Shown: positions 23,308-33,859 of the stretch, one piece after another
Position numbering within the stretch: position 1 is the stretch's first letter
Layout of the letters: each line of letters opens with the position of its first letter
From: Capronia americana
Lineage: Eukaryota; Ascomycota; Eurotiomycetes; Chaetothyriales; Herpotrichiellaceae
Assembly: GCA_016110215.1 (NCBI GenBank)
Contig: JADWQD010000009.1
Span: 498,093 to 562,092, forward strand
DNA length: 64,000 bases
Reading direction: 5' to 3'
Translations under genes and position numbers: made by a program
The notes under the pieces: generated by a model
Database searches by the model: none
Told to the model about the DNA's origin: nothing
The model's input: only the letters and a program-made list of their open reading frames with translations

Positions 23308-25881
23308 TCATGTTCCAAAGATGTCTAAATCACGGTAGCTGCGACAAGCACCACTGATTCCCGTCGTAACAAGCTCTTCTTTTGGTGAGGCAGGCCGGCA
23401 ATTCTGGGATTGTCCAGTGATCAAGATCTTCTCTGCTTGACGTCGCGGAGACGAGCCAATATCCACTTCGGTGTCTATTCCCGCACCTCGGAGAAAGTCT
23501 CGCTGAGCAAGATAAGTGTCATTCAGCACCTGCCCCATGTCCTTCGGGCGCTGCGGGAGAATCGAATAGACTACCAAACGGAGGGGGCGTGAGGAACCTC
23601 GGCGGAATAATCTGACAATACATACTGAAATCAGCGTCGAGGAAATGTCCTGAGTTGTCGGCTGTGTTGTGGATATCGTCTTCATCGACAGGGTTGGCAT
23701 CTCCGCCGGCAGTCACCCCGGCCATGGCAGAACCAGTGGCGAGACTTGTACTTGGCACAACAGACGCGGTTGGACCCACTGCCGCTGGGACCAGGTTCTG
23801 CAACTCGAACCCGGTGGGGTTCGCTGTCTGCATTTGCTGCCATTGGCGAAACATGGCTCGAGCTTGTTCTTGGGTCTGCGCGACACTTGCAATGGCGGCC
23901 GCTCTCGTTCGTGCCAGGAGGTCGTAAGTGAAAAGCTCAGGTTGACGATAGGCATTTTCGCCGACATGCTCTATCAGGAAATTGTAAGAGGCGCTTTCTA
24001 TGGCGTCACTCAGACAGAAGGGCATGACCTCATTGAAAACAATGTTGAAAGCTTGTCGAAGACCATCTGCTGATGATACTGCCTCCATCATCGCAGCACA
24101 CCGGGTCAGAAATTCTTGCTTTCTGGTGAAGATGTCCTGGCCCATGAGGAGCAGCATACTTTCCAGCTGTTGTAGCCTGTCCGCAGTCCTAAGGGCTGGG
24201 TCGGCGGCAATGAGTTCTCCAGCCAGTTTCATACATTCATGCGTCTGGTCTGTGAACTGCTTCTTGGCTTGAAGGTACTCTTGCTTGGTGTCCCAGAAGC
24301 TCAGGAAAAGAAAGGTTCCGAGAGGTTTGCCTGGAGACGATCTGGCAGAGATGTGCTGGAAAAAGAAGCTCTGGAAATCTGGTATTGCCGTCAGGTCGAA
24401 GTTCATGGCGAAAGTAAGCGGATCGACAGGTCGAAATTCGGGCAGGAGAGAAGTCCGTTCGAGTGCTGGGCTCGAGGGTGTGGCCTTCTGCATAGTATCG
24501 GGCCTTGGAAATGCATTAGTATCCTGGGTGGACCTCATTGTGCGTTGATTTAGAGGAGGCAGATTCGCAGGCTGGTAGACATTTGCAAATGTACCGTCCG
24601 TCACAGTGCCCCGCGGCCTTGTGGTGGTCGTCACTGCCTTCGCCATCACGGCTGCGGATCTTCGTGCGTTCGACGGCAGCCTGGCAGATACGCTCATGAA
24701 TGACTGTTCCAAATTAGCGGCAAAGTCCAAAGAGAGGTGCGTCGGTGACGTTTGGCTTCCTTACCTTTGATGATGCGACTGTCTTTAACGCCCTATCCCT
24801 CGCGCTGTTTCCAAACGCAGCACCCGGCTCCCGGATTCGCGGGGCCTTTCGCAATGCGTCGATATACGCCTGGCCCAGGACGTTCTTGCGTTTTTCTAGC
24901 CGCTTCTGTAGCCAGTTCCGCGGGTCTTCGCTGTTCCAAATCCCGTAACGGCGGAGGAGAACCCAATTCCTCTTCGGGATGAAGCGGATCAGATCGACAG
25001 GGGCCACTCTGATCTGGATGAAGGCGTCCATACCTTCATACCAAAGGTGGTTCATATATTTTTCGAGGATATCCAAGAGGGTCGCCGATCGAGGGAGTGG
25101 CTGCCCAGGGTCGAGAAACTCCTTCATTATGCGGCCGCTGATACGAGGATGCAGCTGCAGGAGCGAGTATTCCGGGACTTTGGCCATGGGAACATGCAAG
25201 ATTGCTCGTGCCGCATCGGGGTGGAGTGGTAACGGATATGGAGCAAGTTGGAAAGGGTCGATACCATGCTCAGCGTCATCTTCCTGAATGCCGGTGGTCG
25301 CACTGTCCGCCAAACCCAACGGAACAACAGAGGTATTGTCCCAGACCGCGTCGTGTTCAATAGATTCAACCAATAGAGCATCATTGGGGAAGGGATCTTC
25401 GTTGACATCTGAAGTGTCGAAGTTTGCTCCAGGACCAGGCCGTCGAACCTCCTCTTCTAGCGCCACAAGGTCTGTGTATCGTTGAGCTTGATCCGAGTCA
25501 GACGCAGCATGGGTGTCAAAGTCCACGAATGGATCTTGGTGGCCGTAATGGTCAAGAATCCGATTCAGCTGTTGCGATGTGAGGGGTGCCTTGCTCTGCG
25601 GTGCGCTTGGACTCTCCTGATTTAGGGAGTCGATCAGGATGCCGCCAGTTGTATACGATTGAGTTCCTGTCGATCAACCTTGTCAGCAAGTGTGGATGAG
25701 AAGGATGGTAATACTGACTTGTGGTAGGACCTGCAGGGAGATGGTCTTGAAATCCAAGCGGGAAACCCAGGGGAATGCCAGTGGGATGGTCATAAGAAAG
25801 GGACTCGAGCGGATCTGGCAGCAGTTCCCTAGGGGCATTGGTGGGATGGAAAGGAAGAATCTTCCGATATGGAGCCATCAT
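23308..25881 (-). CDS. Module-family protein E with long helical C-half
   Basis: Unrecognised protein of 801 aa in four exons: 25881-25719, 25666-24765, 24703-23626 and 23570-23308. Three canonical GT-AG introns (52, 61 and 55 nt) join in frame. The internal exons have no ATG at their left edges (GTG and TTG), which supports the splicing. If the last intron is retained, the protein stops at 23519 instead. The module is at about 245-345: P-L-P-R-S-A-T-L, ILEKYMNHLWYEGMDAFIQ, W replaced by V, WLQKRLEKRKNVLGQAYIDAL and a closing R-I-R-E. The C-half is rich in long predicted helices, for example TADRLQQLESMLLLMGQDIF and ARTRAAAIASVAQTQEQARA, suggesting coiled-coil or helical-bundle packing. No catalytic motif. 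Confidence 0.8.
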
Positions 25882-27421
25882 AGGTTGCGAAGTTGTATCT
25901 GCAGAGCTTGAATGTTCTTTTCAGAACTCAAAGGATCCGCAGATGCTCGCAACCCTAAACAAGGAAGATCCAAAGCCTGGGTCAGGAGTAGAGTGCGCGA
26001 TTATATCGGCGTGCAGGAGAAGCGTCGCGGTTTTAAGAAGAAGAAGGCTGGTCGCATTTATCCATTGTTGTGAAAGAGTGTCACTGATCCGCTTGGCGGA
26101 GGAGAACAAGAGCATTCACTTTCGCGTCTTCAAGAAGAACACGCTCAGTGAATTCTTCGACACTTACTCCTGACGACATCACCACCCTCCTTCCCGATAT
26201 GAGCACGGTGACAGGAAAAGATAATCCATGGTGTGTTCTTTTCGAACGACGATGCAGCACTCTCTGAGTTTCTTCACACACGTTAGGTCAAAGGAGATTC
26301 CTGCAGCACAAGTCTCACCCCTATCCATGTCTCAATGAATCGTTGCCTCGCTGAAGTATATATGATACACGAAGTAGAAAAGGCTGAAGTGCGAAATGAT
26401 GATAATGATTTAAAATTATCTCGACCTGTTGAGAGGTCTCATATAGAGCCTTCTCAGAGCTTTGTCATCAGCAAACAGCCATCAGAGGATGTTTGGACTA
26501 GTATACAATGAAAGTGAGTTTGTGCTGGGGCTTCTGTGTTTCAACTCACGATTGTCAGAATACAAGGTTGGGCCCTTTCGCGAGGCTCGCGCGTCTAGGG
26601 GCTTGGAGAAACACTCCCCACACGCCAAGTATGCCAAGAACATCGCGCCAAGCCGACAAAGTCCACTGGGGGGGGTTTTTTTTTTTTGGAAACGCGGCGG
26701 GCCTCAGAGATGAATCTGGGATGGGGAAGGTTTGTCTACACAGCGGGAGTTTAAGTCAACTACCACATGACGAACTCATTGCCAGCTGGCCGTCGTGAAC
26801 TGGAATTACCGCACGATCGAGCGGTTCTCCTACATCTTGAGATCCGAGGGCACTGGAGTGAGAGTGTGAAAGCTTTATCCTCCTGGATTTGAGGCGGCAG
26901 CTGATGTGCACATGGATGATGATGGATTTCTCGCCACCGGTCGGCTTTGGTTTGTGTGCCAGCGATGACTCGCGGAGGAGGAGCCGAGACTGAGAATAGA
27001 CTTGACGCCCATGATCCGGCACGAGTGAATGTAGCAGCAAGATAGGAGGAATATCCATACCATGATGTGAGTCGGAGTGACATGCCAGGGTGGAATGGAG
27101 ACATGATTCTTCTTCACTAGAACCTGCGGAACCGAATGACAGGGACTTCACCCCGTGCGAGATTGACCGTCCTCAAACAACACCACCGCCACCGAAGCTG
27201 TCGTACGTCCCTCAGTGGCATTTGTCTGCACCCTGGCGATTTGTTCTCTGCCTTGCCATTAAAACGAGAAAGCAACCCGGCGTAATGCTGCACAGCCCAT
27301 CTCAGATCCTCACCCTGACGACGATGGCGATGACAAATTCAACAGATGTGGAGCTGCACCCGAACGCACCATCGGTGGATTGCCAACAGGAAATGCCCGA
27401 ATCGTCTTCTCTTCAATAACC
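25882..27421. other. Spacer upstream of module gene E
   Basis: No supported gene. A G-run followed by a T-run lies at about 26669-26690. The frame of the following + strand candidate is open back to about 27263. Confidence 0.4.
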
Positions 27422-28045
27422 ATGCAAACATGCGACATGATAAGGTCTGTGGTGATTTTAATGACCACAGGGCACAGCGACAGCCCGCAGTGCGTCGCCG
27501 TCTTACGCATTCGGAAATTCGTACAACTCGGTCGACGGCGCATGCTGAAATCCTCTCTCCACTTGTTTGCTCAAGCACTTAGGCCAAGACGGCAAGCATC
27601 TCGAGCTCCAGCTGAATTCTCGAAGATTCCCAAGCCAACTCCGCCAGCCCGTCGCAGAAAGAGAATAACGACCCAAAAGGGATCCCCTCCAATCCCAGAA
27701 GATGCGACACCGTAAGCATTGAAAAAGCCGCCCGCAGAAGGAGACAAGAGGAAAACGAGGAAGAATAATCACAGTCAAGGAGGGCCTTCCGCCAACATCG
27801 TCGAAGCCACAAGATATCACACAACCATCCCGTCGTTGATCAAAACGCTTGAAAACCCGAGAGGCAACCAAGTGTGCTCCGTCAAGTCCCTTGGACGGCT
27901 ACGCGGCCCTGACTACCATGCCGTTTCCGCTCGAATGTTGCAAGAAGAGCTGCTGGATATCTTCCTGTACCCGGCAGAATCGAAGCTCATCTTGATCTTG
28001 ATCTCGATCTCGATCACTCCGGTCATCTGTCCAATCCGTAGGTAG
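27422..28045 (+). CDS. Hypothetical basic protein (low confidence)
   Basis: Two open segments, to 27711 and from 27775, join in frame across a 63-nt GTAAGC...ATCACAG intron. From the first in-frame ATG (27422) they predict 186 aa. The same frame stays open upstream to about 27263 through a plausible protein segment (HPDDDGDDKFNRCGAAPERT), so the true start is probably in an unseen 5' exon. The visible part includes a basic patch ARRRKRITTQKG and a segment MLQEELLDIFLYPAE. I do not recognise a family. The case rests only on open frame, splice signals and composition. Confidence 0.33.
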
Positions 28046-28881
28046 GTACACAACACTCGCATCAGCATATGTGAAAATCACGCATGGTGACGTCGACACG
28101 AATGGGAACAGACACATCGAATCGCGTCGCCTTGCCTTGCGCCACCACCTAGGTACTTACCTGACTCTCTAGATCATTCAACGCCCCGTCCCCTCCACGC
28201 GGAGCTTCTGTAATTTCCTCCGCTCCGAGGTATTTATCAATCCATGTACCGTACAGTAACCCCCAACAAACGGGAAGCAAGCTCCAAGAAAGGTAATTAC
28301 TGTACGGAATGTGCAAGAGCGCTCAGAGACTGTCAATTGTGAGATCAAAATCCACTCCTAGGCTTTTGACTGTCCTGCGCTTTCGACCACTGGGGCAACC
28401 GACCTTACACTGGGACTCGAGTCCTCGTACAGGAGCTCCTTTCTCCGGTCAAGCAATTCAAGCGCTACTTTCTTAACATTGTGGGGTCTGTACTCTGTAC
28501 TCATGGCATGAAATGGCCGTGGGAGGCACTGCGTCAGTTTCAGTTTCAATTTCGCGAATCATGGATTCGTTCTATCTGTGAGAGGTCACCTCTCGTCTCA
28601 TCTAGCTCTGAGCGGACACAGCTCATCCGTGCTATTGGCGCTGTCAAAGGCCGCTGTGCACCACAATGTTCATGTCCACGGTACTACAGCACTGGCGGTC
28701 GAAAGCCCTGATGAAGCCTCCCCGAGTGTCAGGATCGGGAGACATGTTGTAGCAGAACTGCCAAGGTCCCAATCATTGAGAGCTGTTCCCTCATGTGTCT
28801 GCTTGACAAATACCACATGCCACACACCACATTGGAGACTCGCCGTTACAGCTGTGCCCAAATATGCTGCAACCTTGGACC
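28046..28881. other. Spacer, no gene seen
   Basis: Only short reading frames without coding character. It lies between the 3' ends of the candidate gene on + and the following gene on -. Confidence 0.4.
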
Positions 28882-30531
28882 TCACGAAGTCGCCTCTTCC
28901 AGAAGCTTCCGGCCCATATCTAACACCAAAGCATTGAAGCGCTGCCACGCTCGCTCCTGAAGGGCTTGATACAATTCGGTCCTGGCAGAAAGGTCGTGAT
29001 CCGTCCATTTAGATGCACCAATCTCTTCAATGTGATGAGCCATCGAACTTTTGACGGACACCCAAAACACAATGGCCCATTTCGAAACATTACCGGCATT
29101 GCCAAACTCGACAGAGGCGAGCAACGGGTCTCTCGCAACACCCAAGCCCACGGCAACCTGTTGCATAACATCGTTGACATCATAATTGCGGGAAGCGGCG
29201 ATGTCAGTGCAGGACTGAACGGTACAACAAAATTCGGTGAAAACCCCGCCTCTATGCTTGGTCTCTGCCTTTTCTGCATCTTTCTTTCCACTTCCAGTAT
29301 GAAGACAAAGGCGGGGATGCGAGTCCTGCTGTATTTGCTGCGTCGTCTCCAGAGCTTGTAGTCTCTGCGCGTAGGGCGTGCCTGATATGGTGGTGTACCT
29401 TCCACAAGTATGCGACTCGGTTCGAGGGCAGTTGCAATACGCTCCGTTCCTGTCTGCAGACTTTGCTTCCGCCGCCGCCGGCTCCCATGCAGCTGCAGGA
29501 AATAGCACGTTCCAGATGTCCCGCACCTCGGAAGCTGAGAGTCTGATTCTTCGTGGCTCTGTCTGTCCTGCCAGTTGTGGTTCCAAGACTGCCGGTGCCG
29601 ATCTTGTCACTGTTGGTGGGGTGTTTGAGACCGCCGCCGCCGAATCGGAGACTGCTGGTGTCAGATCGGGGACTGCTGGTGACAATCTCGACACTGTTAG
29701 TGCCAATTCTTGTACTGCCGGTGGCAGTTCGGATCCGGTTGATGCAGGCAGCGTTCTTGTTGGTAGAGATGTTGGTTCTGGATCTGGCTCTGACTCCGGC
29801 GTTGGCTCCTCGATTCTGACTCGTTTGGCTCCATCTCCATCGGAGGCATCATTGTCCGAGCTATGCTGTGAGGTACCCTCATCAAAGGGACGCTTGTTCG
29901 AATATTTTGTTGGCTGTTCCCAACGCAACCCCAGCATGCTTTTCAAACGTAAGAAGTCGACAAGGTCCATTGTCATGCCTTCTTCGAGCAGAACCATAGT
30001 GGCATGATATTGCTCCTGCGCGCTCGGAGAGCCCCAGACTTCAAACAGAGCGTAGTAATCGTTTGGCGCAACGGTGATTCTGCCCAGCTGATTTCTCAGG
30101 GGTTCGGGGTCTTCGAGGAAAAGGAAACAGAGATCCCCATAGCGTTCACAGAGGTGAGCTAGAGCAATCGCATTAGTGACAACGTCTTGGTAGAGTTCAG
30201 GTTTTGTCGACTTACCTCGTTTTCTCCCCCACTTCCCTTGCTCATCCAAGGTATCCCAATCAGATGGCTTTACCATCCTAAAGACCAAAGTCTTGCTGAT
30301 CTCAACCTGTGGCGTCTCGACCCCCGAGTTAGACGTTGTAGGCCAGTCCAAGGCGTTTTCTCCAGGACAGTCAACCGGGTCTTGCCACTGATATCCTGGA
30401 GGGATTGACTCGGTCGGTAATGGGGACATTTTCGATGCACGGCTCCCTCCGAGCCCTCGTCGATGTCTGGCCTGCATTGCGGAGCTGATTTGCGCAGACT
30501 TGGACGGATGCACCGGCCCGGCAGAAGGCAT
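28882..30531 (-). CDS. Hypothetical protein with xPAV-type repeats and Cys motif
   Basis: Unrecognised protein. The likely start is ATG 30531 (the frame is open to a TTG at 30543). A canonical intron, 30215-30159 (GTAAGT, CACTAAT branch, CTCTAG), is 57 nt long and has no in-frame stop. The spliced product is 530 aa and the retained form 549 aa. Parts in order: basic N-terminus; a probable globular region around HLCERYGDLCFLFLEDPEP and DYYALFEVWGSPSAQEQYHA; an acidic/basic linker with AKRVRIEE; a repetitive stretch of A-V-x-x-(L/S)-x-P units (about 29.6-29.77 kb); a cysteine motif CNCPRTESHTCGRY; and a helical C-terminus with FWVSVKSSMAHHIEEIG. It sits beside the module family but does not contain the module. 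Confidence 0.68.
   Translation of the reverse strand: MPSAGPVHPSKSAQISSAMQARHRRGLGGSRASKMSPLPTESIPPGYQWQDPVDCPGENALDWPTTSNSGVETPQVEISKTLVFRMVKPSDWDTLDEQGKWGRKRGKSTKPELYQDVVTNAIALAHLCERYGDLCFLFLEDPEPLRNQLGRITVAPNDYYALFEVWGSPSAQEQYHATMVLLEEGMTMDLVDFLRLKSMLGLRWEQPTKYSNKRPFDEGTSQHSSDNDASDGDGAKRVRIEEPTPESEPDPEPTSLPTRTLPASTGSELPPAVQELALTVSRLSPAVPDLTPAVSDSAAAVSNTPPTVTRSAPAVLEPQLAGQTEPRRIRLSASEVRDIWNVLFPAAAWEPAAAEAKSADRNGAYCNCPRTESHTCGRYTTISGTPYAQRLQALETTQQIQQDSHPRLCLHTGSGKKDAEKAETKHRGGVFTEFCCTVQSCTDIAASRNYDVNDVMQQVAVGLGVARDPLLASVEFGNAGNVSKWAIVFWVSVKSSMAHHIEEIGASKWTDHDLSARTELYQALQERAWQRFNALVLDMGRKLLEEATS
29590..29770 (-). repeat. Degenerate ~24-30 bp coding repeat
   Basis: Repeated GACTGCTGGTG/CACTGTTGGTG-like units on the + strand encode the Pro-Ala-Val-Ser repeats of the minus-strand protein. 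Units vary in length and sequence. Confidence 0.6.
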
Positions 30532-31982
30532 AAAGCAAGACAAAGAGCTTAATCCGGAGTTCCTTGCCCAGTAGCTTTCCGTGAGTGACGCGGTAACTTG
30601 GCAAAAGGGAATCCGTCACTCGCGCGGATTGCTGTTGATGTGTATTGTGAAGAAATGTCCCTTGTCTCCCTACGCCGAGAGATGATTGAAATGTGACCGG
30701 TAGGAGTTTTTCACGCCGTGACGACGAAAATTCGCTTTAATCCACACGGATCTTGTTGCCCAGACCACAAGACGAGACTGGAAATTTATAGTCAGCAGTG
30801 CGTTTGCATGGATCTGTAACACCCAGGTACGTACACGTACGGGCAAAGCACCTTGAGTGTGAAACCCTGGGATTGTTCTCGACTGATGTGTTGGTAAGCG
30901 GCAAAGATTTCAAGTCGGCAGGAGGGCGGTCAATATTTTGACCTGTTAATATTTATATATATTGAGCTTGGCGCCGCTGGAGCTGCTCGCACAGCCCGAG
31001 GGAGGTGCCATCAAGGTGACGGACCCCAGTGATATTGTCTCGCAAGACTGCAGTTGTCGCGTCCTTCTCGCACCGCGCGAGGAAGGTGCCATCACGGTGA
31101 CGGACCCAGTGATATTGTCTCGCGATACTACAGTTGTCGCGACCTTCTCTTCAAACGCAGCCTTGGCATTGGGTGTTGGAAACAAGCATCCAGAAATGTC
31201 CATAGCGAAGGTGGTAAGCTGACTGGTCGTCCTTGTCGTGAGTGCCGCCAGACGACGGCCTCCTCACCATGCCCCCAGCTGGAATGATGAAGACAATCAT
31301 CGTGCTGTGTACTGTTGTCTCTTCTCGCCAAGGTCTTCGACAATGTCCAACAAAGGTGAACAAAGTGCATGCCAATGCCATTATGGTATTGTCATCCGCT
31401 GTGAACAGCAACGGATAGGATGAGATGTGAATCCCTATGGTGCAGCAGATTCGTGCATTTCGGATGCCATGTTCCTCTCATATTTGCTGAGGGGATAAAA
31501 GAATCAATGCTGTCAAAAGTGAACGAGGGAAATGAGGATATTCGAGCCGCCTGCCCTGCACGTGTTTCCATCAGGGGAAGACCCGTGGCCAGGGGGGGTT
31601 TCCAAGGCCAAGCCGGCTGTGCGTGCCGGATAGCATCCTCCAAAAATGGACATCCGGCTCTGTCGGCGATAATGCTAAACTTCGGTCGTTGCTTGTTAGC
31701 TCCGACTGGTGGGACGGGCACCTGCTGTCAAATCAAGAAACCAGCACCCGTAACCACAGCAGAATCGATGGCTGTTGCAGATCTAGCCCTTGCAACACAT
31801 TCCGTGGTGTCGGCAATCTGCTAAGCCCGGACCCTCTAGGGAAGCTTGTCCCGCCGCTAAGTGTCCAGGTGTCGAAGTATAAGGTGACGGCGGCCCCGTA
31901 TCAAGCAATCGGAGCCATCAGTGTTGTTGCTTCAGGGCCATCTCTACCAAGCAAGTACCTGGCACGCCTCAAACCCCCCAAT
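30532..31982. other. Divergent spacer with an ~80-bp tandem repeat
   Basis: No supported gene. It separates the minus-strand hypothetical gene from the aldo/keto reductase gene and must hold both promoters. It contains the tandem repeat listed next. Confidence 0.45.
31001..31150. repeat. Two-copy ~80-bp tandem repeat
   Basis: Unit 1 starts at 31001 and unit 2 at about 31081. Both contain GGTGCCATCA, then GGTGACGGACC, then CAGTGATATTGTCTCGC, then CAGTTGTCGCG and CCTTCTC. The copies differ by a few substitutions and one or two indels. No coding role is apparent. Confidence 0.85.
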
Positions 31983-33146
31983 ATGGAATACAAGAACCTC
32001 GGCAACAGCGGGTTGAAAATCTCCAAGGTCATCCTGTATGCGACGCCTGACGTGGGCTTGAATGGGCGATGCTGACGCAACTCAAACAGAGGCTCCATGG
32101 GCTATGGCACTCCAGAATGGCAAGGCTGGGTCCTCGATGAAGAGGCTTCTCTCCCACTTCTGGAGTATGCCTACAAGATCGGCATACGGACATGGGACAC
32201 CGCGGACGCATACGCAAGTTCCCCCTTCTTCCGAAAACCATGCCTTTTGTCCACGTTGTCGTTGTTGCTATTCCATCAGTCGCTGTAGAGGCTAATGGAG
32301 AGCCCACAGAGCCACGGCCGTTCAGAGGAGATCATAGGCAAGGCAATCAAGAAGTACCAGATCCCACGAGAACGGCTCGTCATCCTCACCAAATGCTTCT
32401 TTGGCGTCACCCCGGACACCATAGCAAGCAGTTGGAATTGGGAAAACGAAGGTGATGTGTTGAACCAAGTGGGCCTGAGCCGTAAGCACATCATCGATGC
32501 CGTCGATAAAAGTGTTGGTCGATTGGGAACGTATATCGATGTTCTGCAGATCCACAGACTCGATCGCTCGGTACCTCGCGAAGAGATCATGAGAGCCTTA
32601 AACGATGTCGTTGAATCGGGAAAGGTGCGATATATTGGTGCTTCCAGCATGGCTGCCTGGGAATTCCAGGAGCTGCAAAATGTTGCCGACAAGCACGGAT
32701 GGCATAAATTCATCTCCATGCAGAACTACCACAACCTGCTGTACCGGGAGGAGGAGAATGAAATGATCCCGTACTGCAACCATACCGGTGTCGGTGTGAT
32801 CCCGTGGTCTCCGGTTGCGAGAGGAGCTCTGACACGGCCCTGGAATGACCGAACAAGTATACGGGAGGAGACTGATGGCGGACTCAAATCCCTTGTGAGG
32901 TCGAGAGATGACAAAGTTGACCAGGAGATTGTGGGACGGGTGCAGGAGGTGGCTAAGAAGTTGAATAAAAGTATGGCTCAAGTCGCCATCGCCTGGAGCC
33001 TCAGTAAAGGTGTCAACCCGATCGTGGGCATGAACAAAAAGGAGCGGATGGACGAGGCCCTTGAGGCAAGCAAGATCAAGCTGAGCGAGGAGGACATCAA
33101 GTTTCTGGAAGACCTTTATCTGCCCAAGAAGAAGCAGGGATATTAA
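31983..33146 (+). CDS. Aldo/keto reductase
   Basis: The gene has three exons, 31983-32035, 32090-32213 and 32310-33146, predicting 337 aa. Intron 1 is GTATGC...CAG. Intron 2 appears to be a GC-AG intron (GCAAGT...CCACAG) and restores the conserved TWDTADAYSHGRSEEIIG. The protein is an NAD(P)H-dependent (beta/alpha)8-barrel reductase. The catalytic tetrad is visible: Asp54, Tyr59, Lys87 (in VILTK) and His141 (in QIHRLD). Further family marks are YIGASSMAAW and WSPVARGALTRP. It resembles the fungal branch acting on aryl-alcohols or polyketide-type carbonyls rather than aldose reductases. The substrate is unknown and it probably acts in the cytosol. Confidence 0.92.
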
Positions 33147-33859
33147 CGGCCAAACTCCACGGCTCATCCATCACCGGACAGGAGTCACATCCAATGCAAC
33201 AGGCTTCAATCCATGCAAAGCAAGAGAAGATTGCCTTCGAGTCACAGTCACACAAAGGGAAGTAATGGAATCACCTTGACCAGGACAGTTTTAATGGATT
33301 AACGGATTTTGCCTTCATGTTCTGGGTGAGTGTCGGCGACTGGCGGATCACAGTGACTTCACAATAGTCAGGTGAGATGAACCTCACTTTCATTTCACCT
33401 TGATTTCCTGTTGCTTGACCGCGGCGGTGATGATTTTCACGCAAAAAAATGACGCCGCGCCTTGTCGTTACCTACAAAACCATCACTCCAACCTCTTCCC
33501 TTTCAACCTTTTGACGTCGTTTCAAACTCTTCGTATCGTCGTTACAATTCTTTCTCTACTACCCATTCCCACCCTATTGCGTCGCGCGATTGCCAAGCAG
33601 TCATATTAACACAGTAAGACCGCAGTCCTGTGTTGAGACTGTACCGTGCCTAATGAAATCTTAGAATCATCTCTACCTGTGCCTCCCACCTTGCGGCGGG
33701 TCGCAGGGGAGGTAGTAGATTGTACCATCTTCTGTGAGCACACTCCTATACCCTTGGTTGAGGGCCGCGACTGACAAGTCTCAGATTGACCTCACCTCAC
33801 TCCTTCCACTTACCCACAGCCCCCCCTGTCCACCAAGACAATACGGTCAGAGCTACAGC
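33147..33859. other. Spacer and 5' leader
   Basis: No gene seen. A GTGAGC donor-like site at 33734 may mark a 5' UTR exon of the next gene, because the frame is open from there but lacks an ATG before 33860. Confidence 0.4.
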
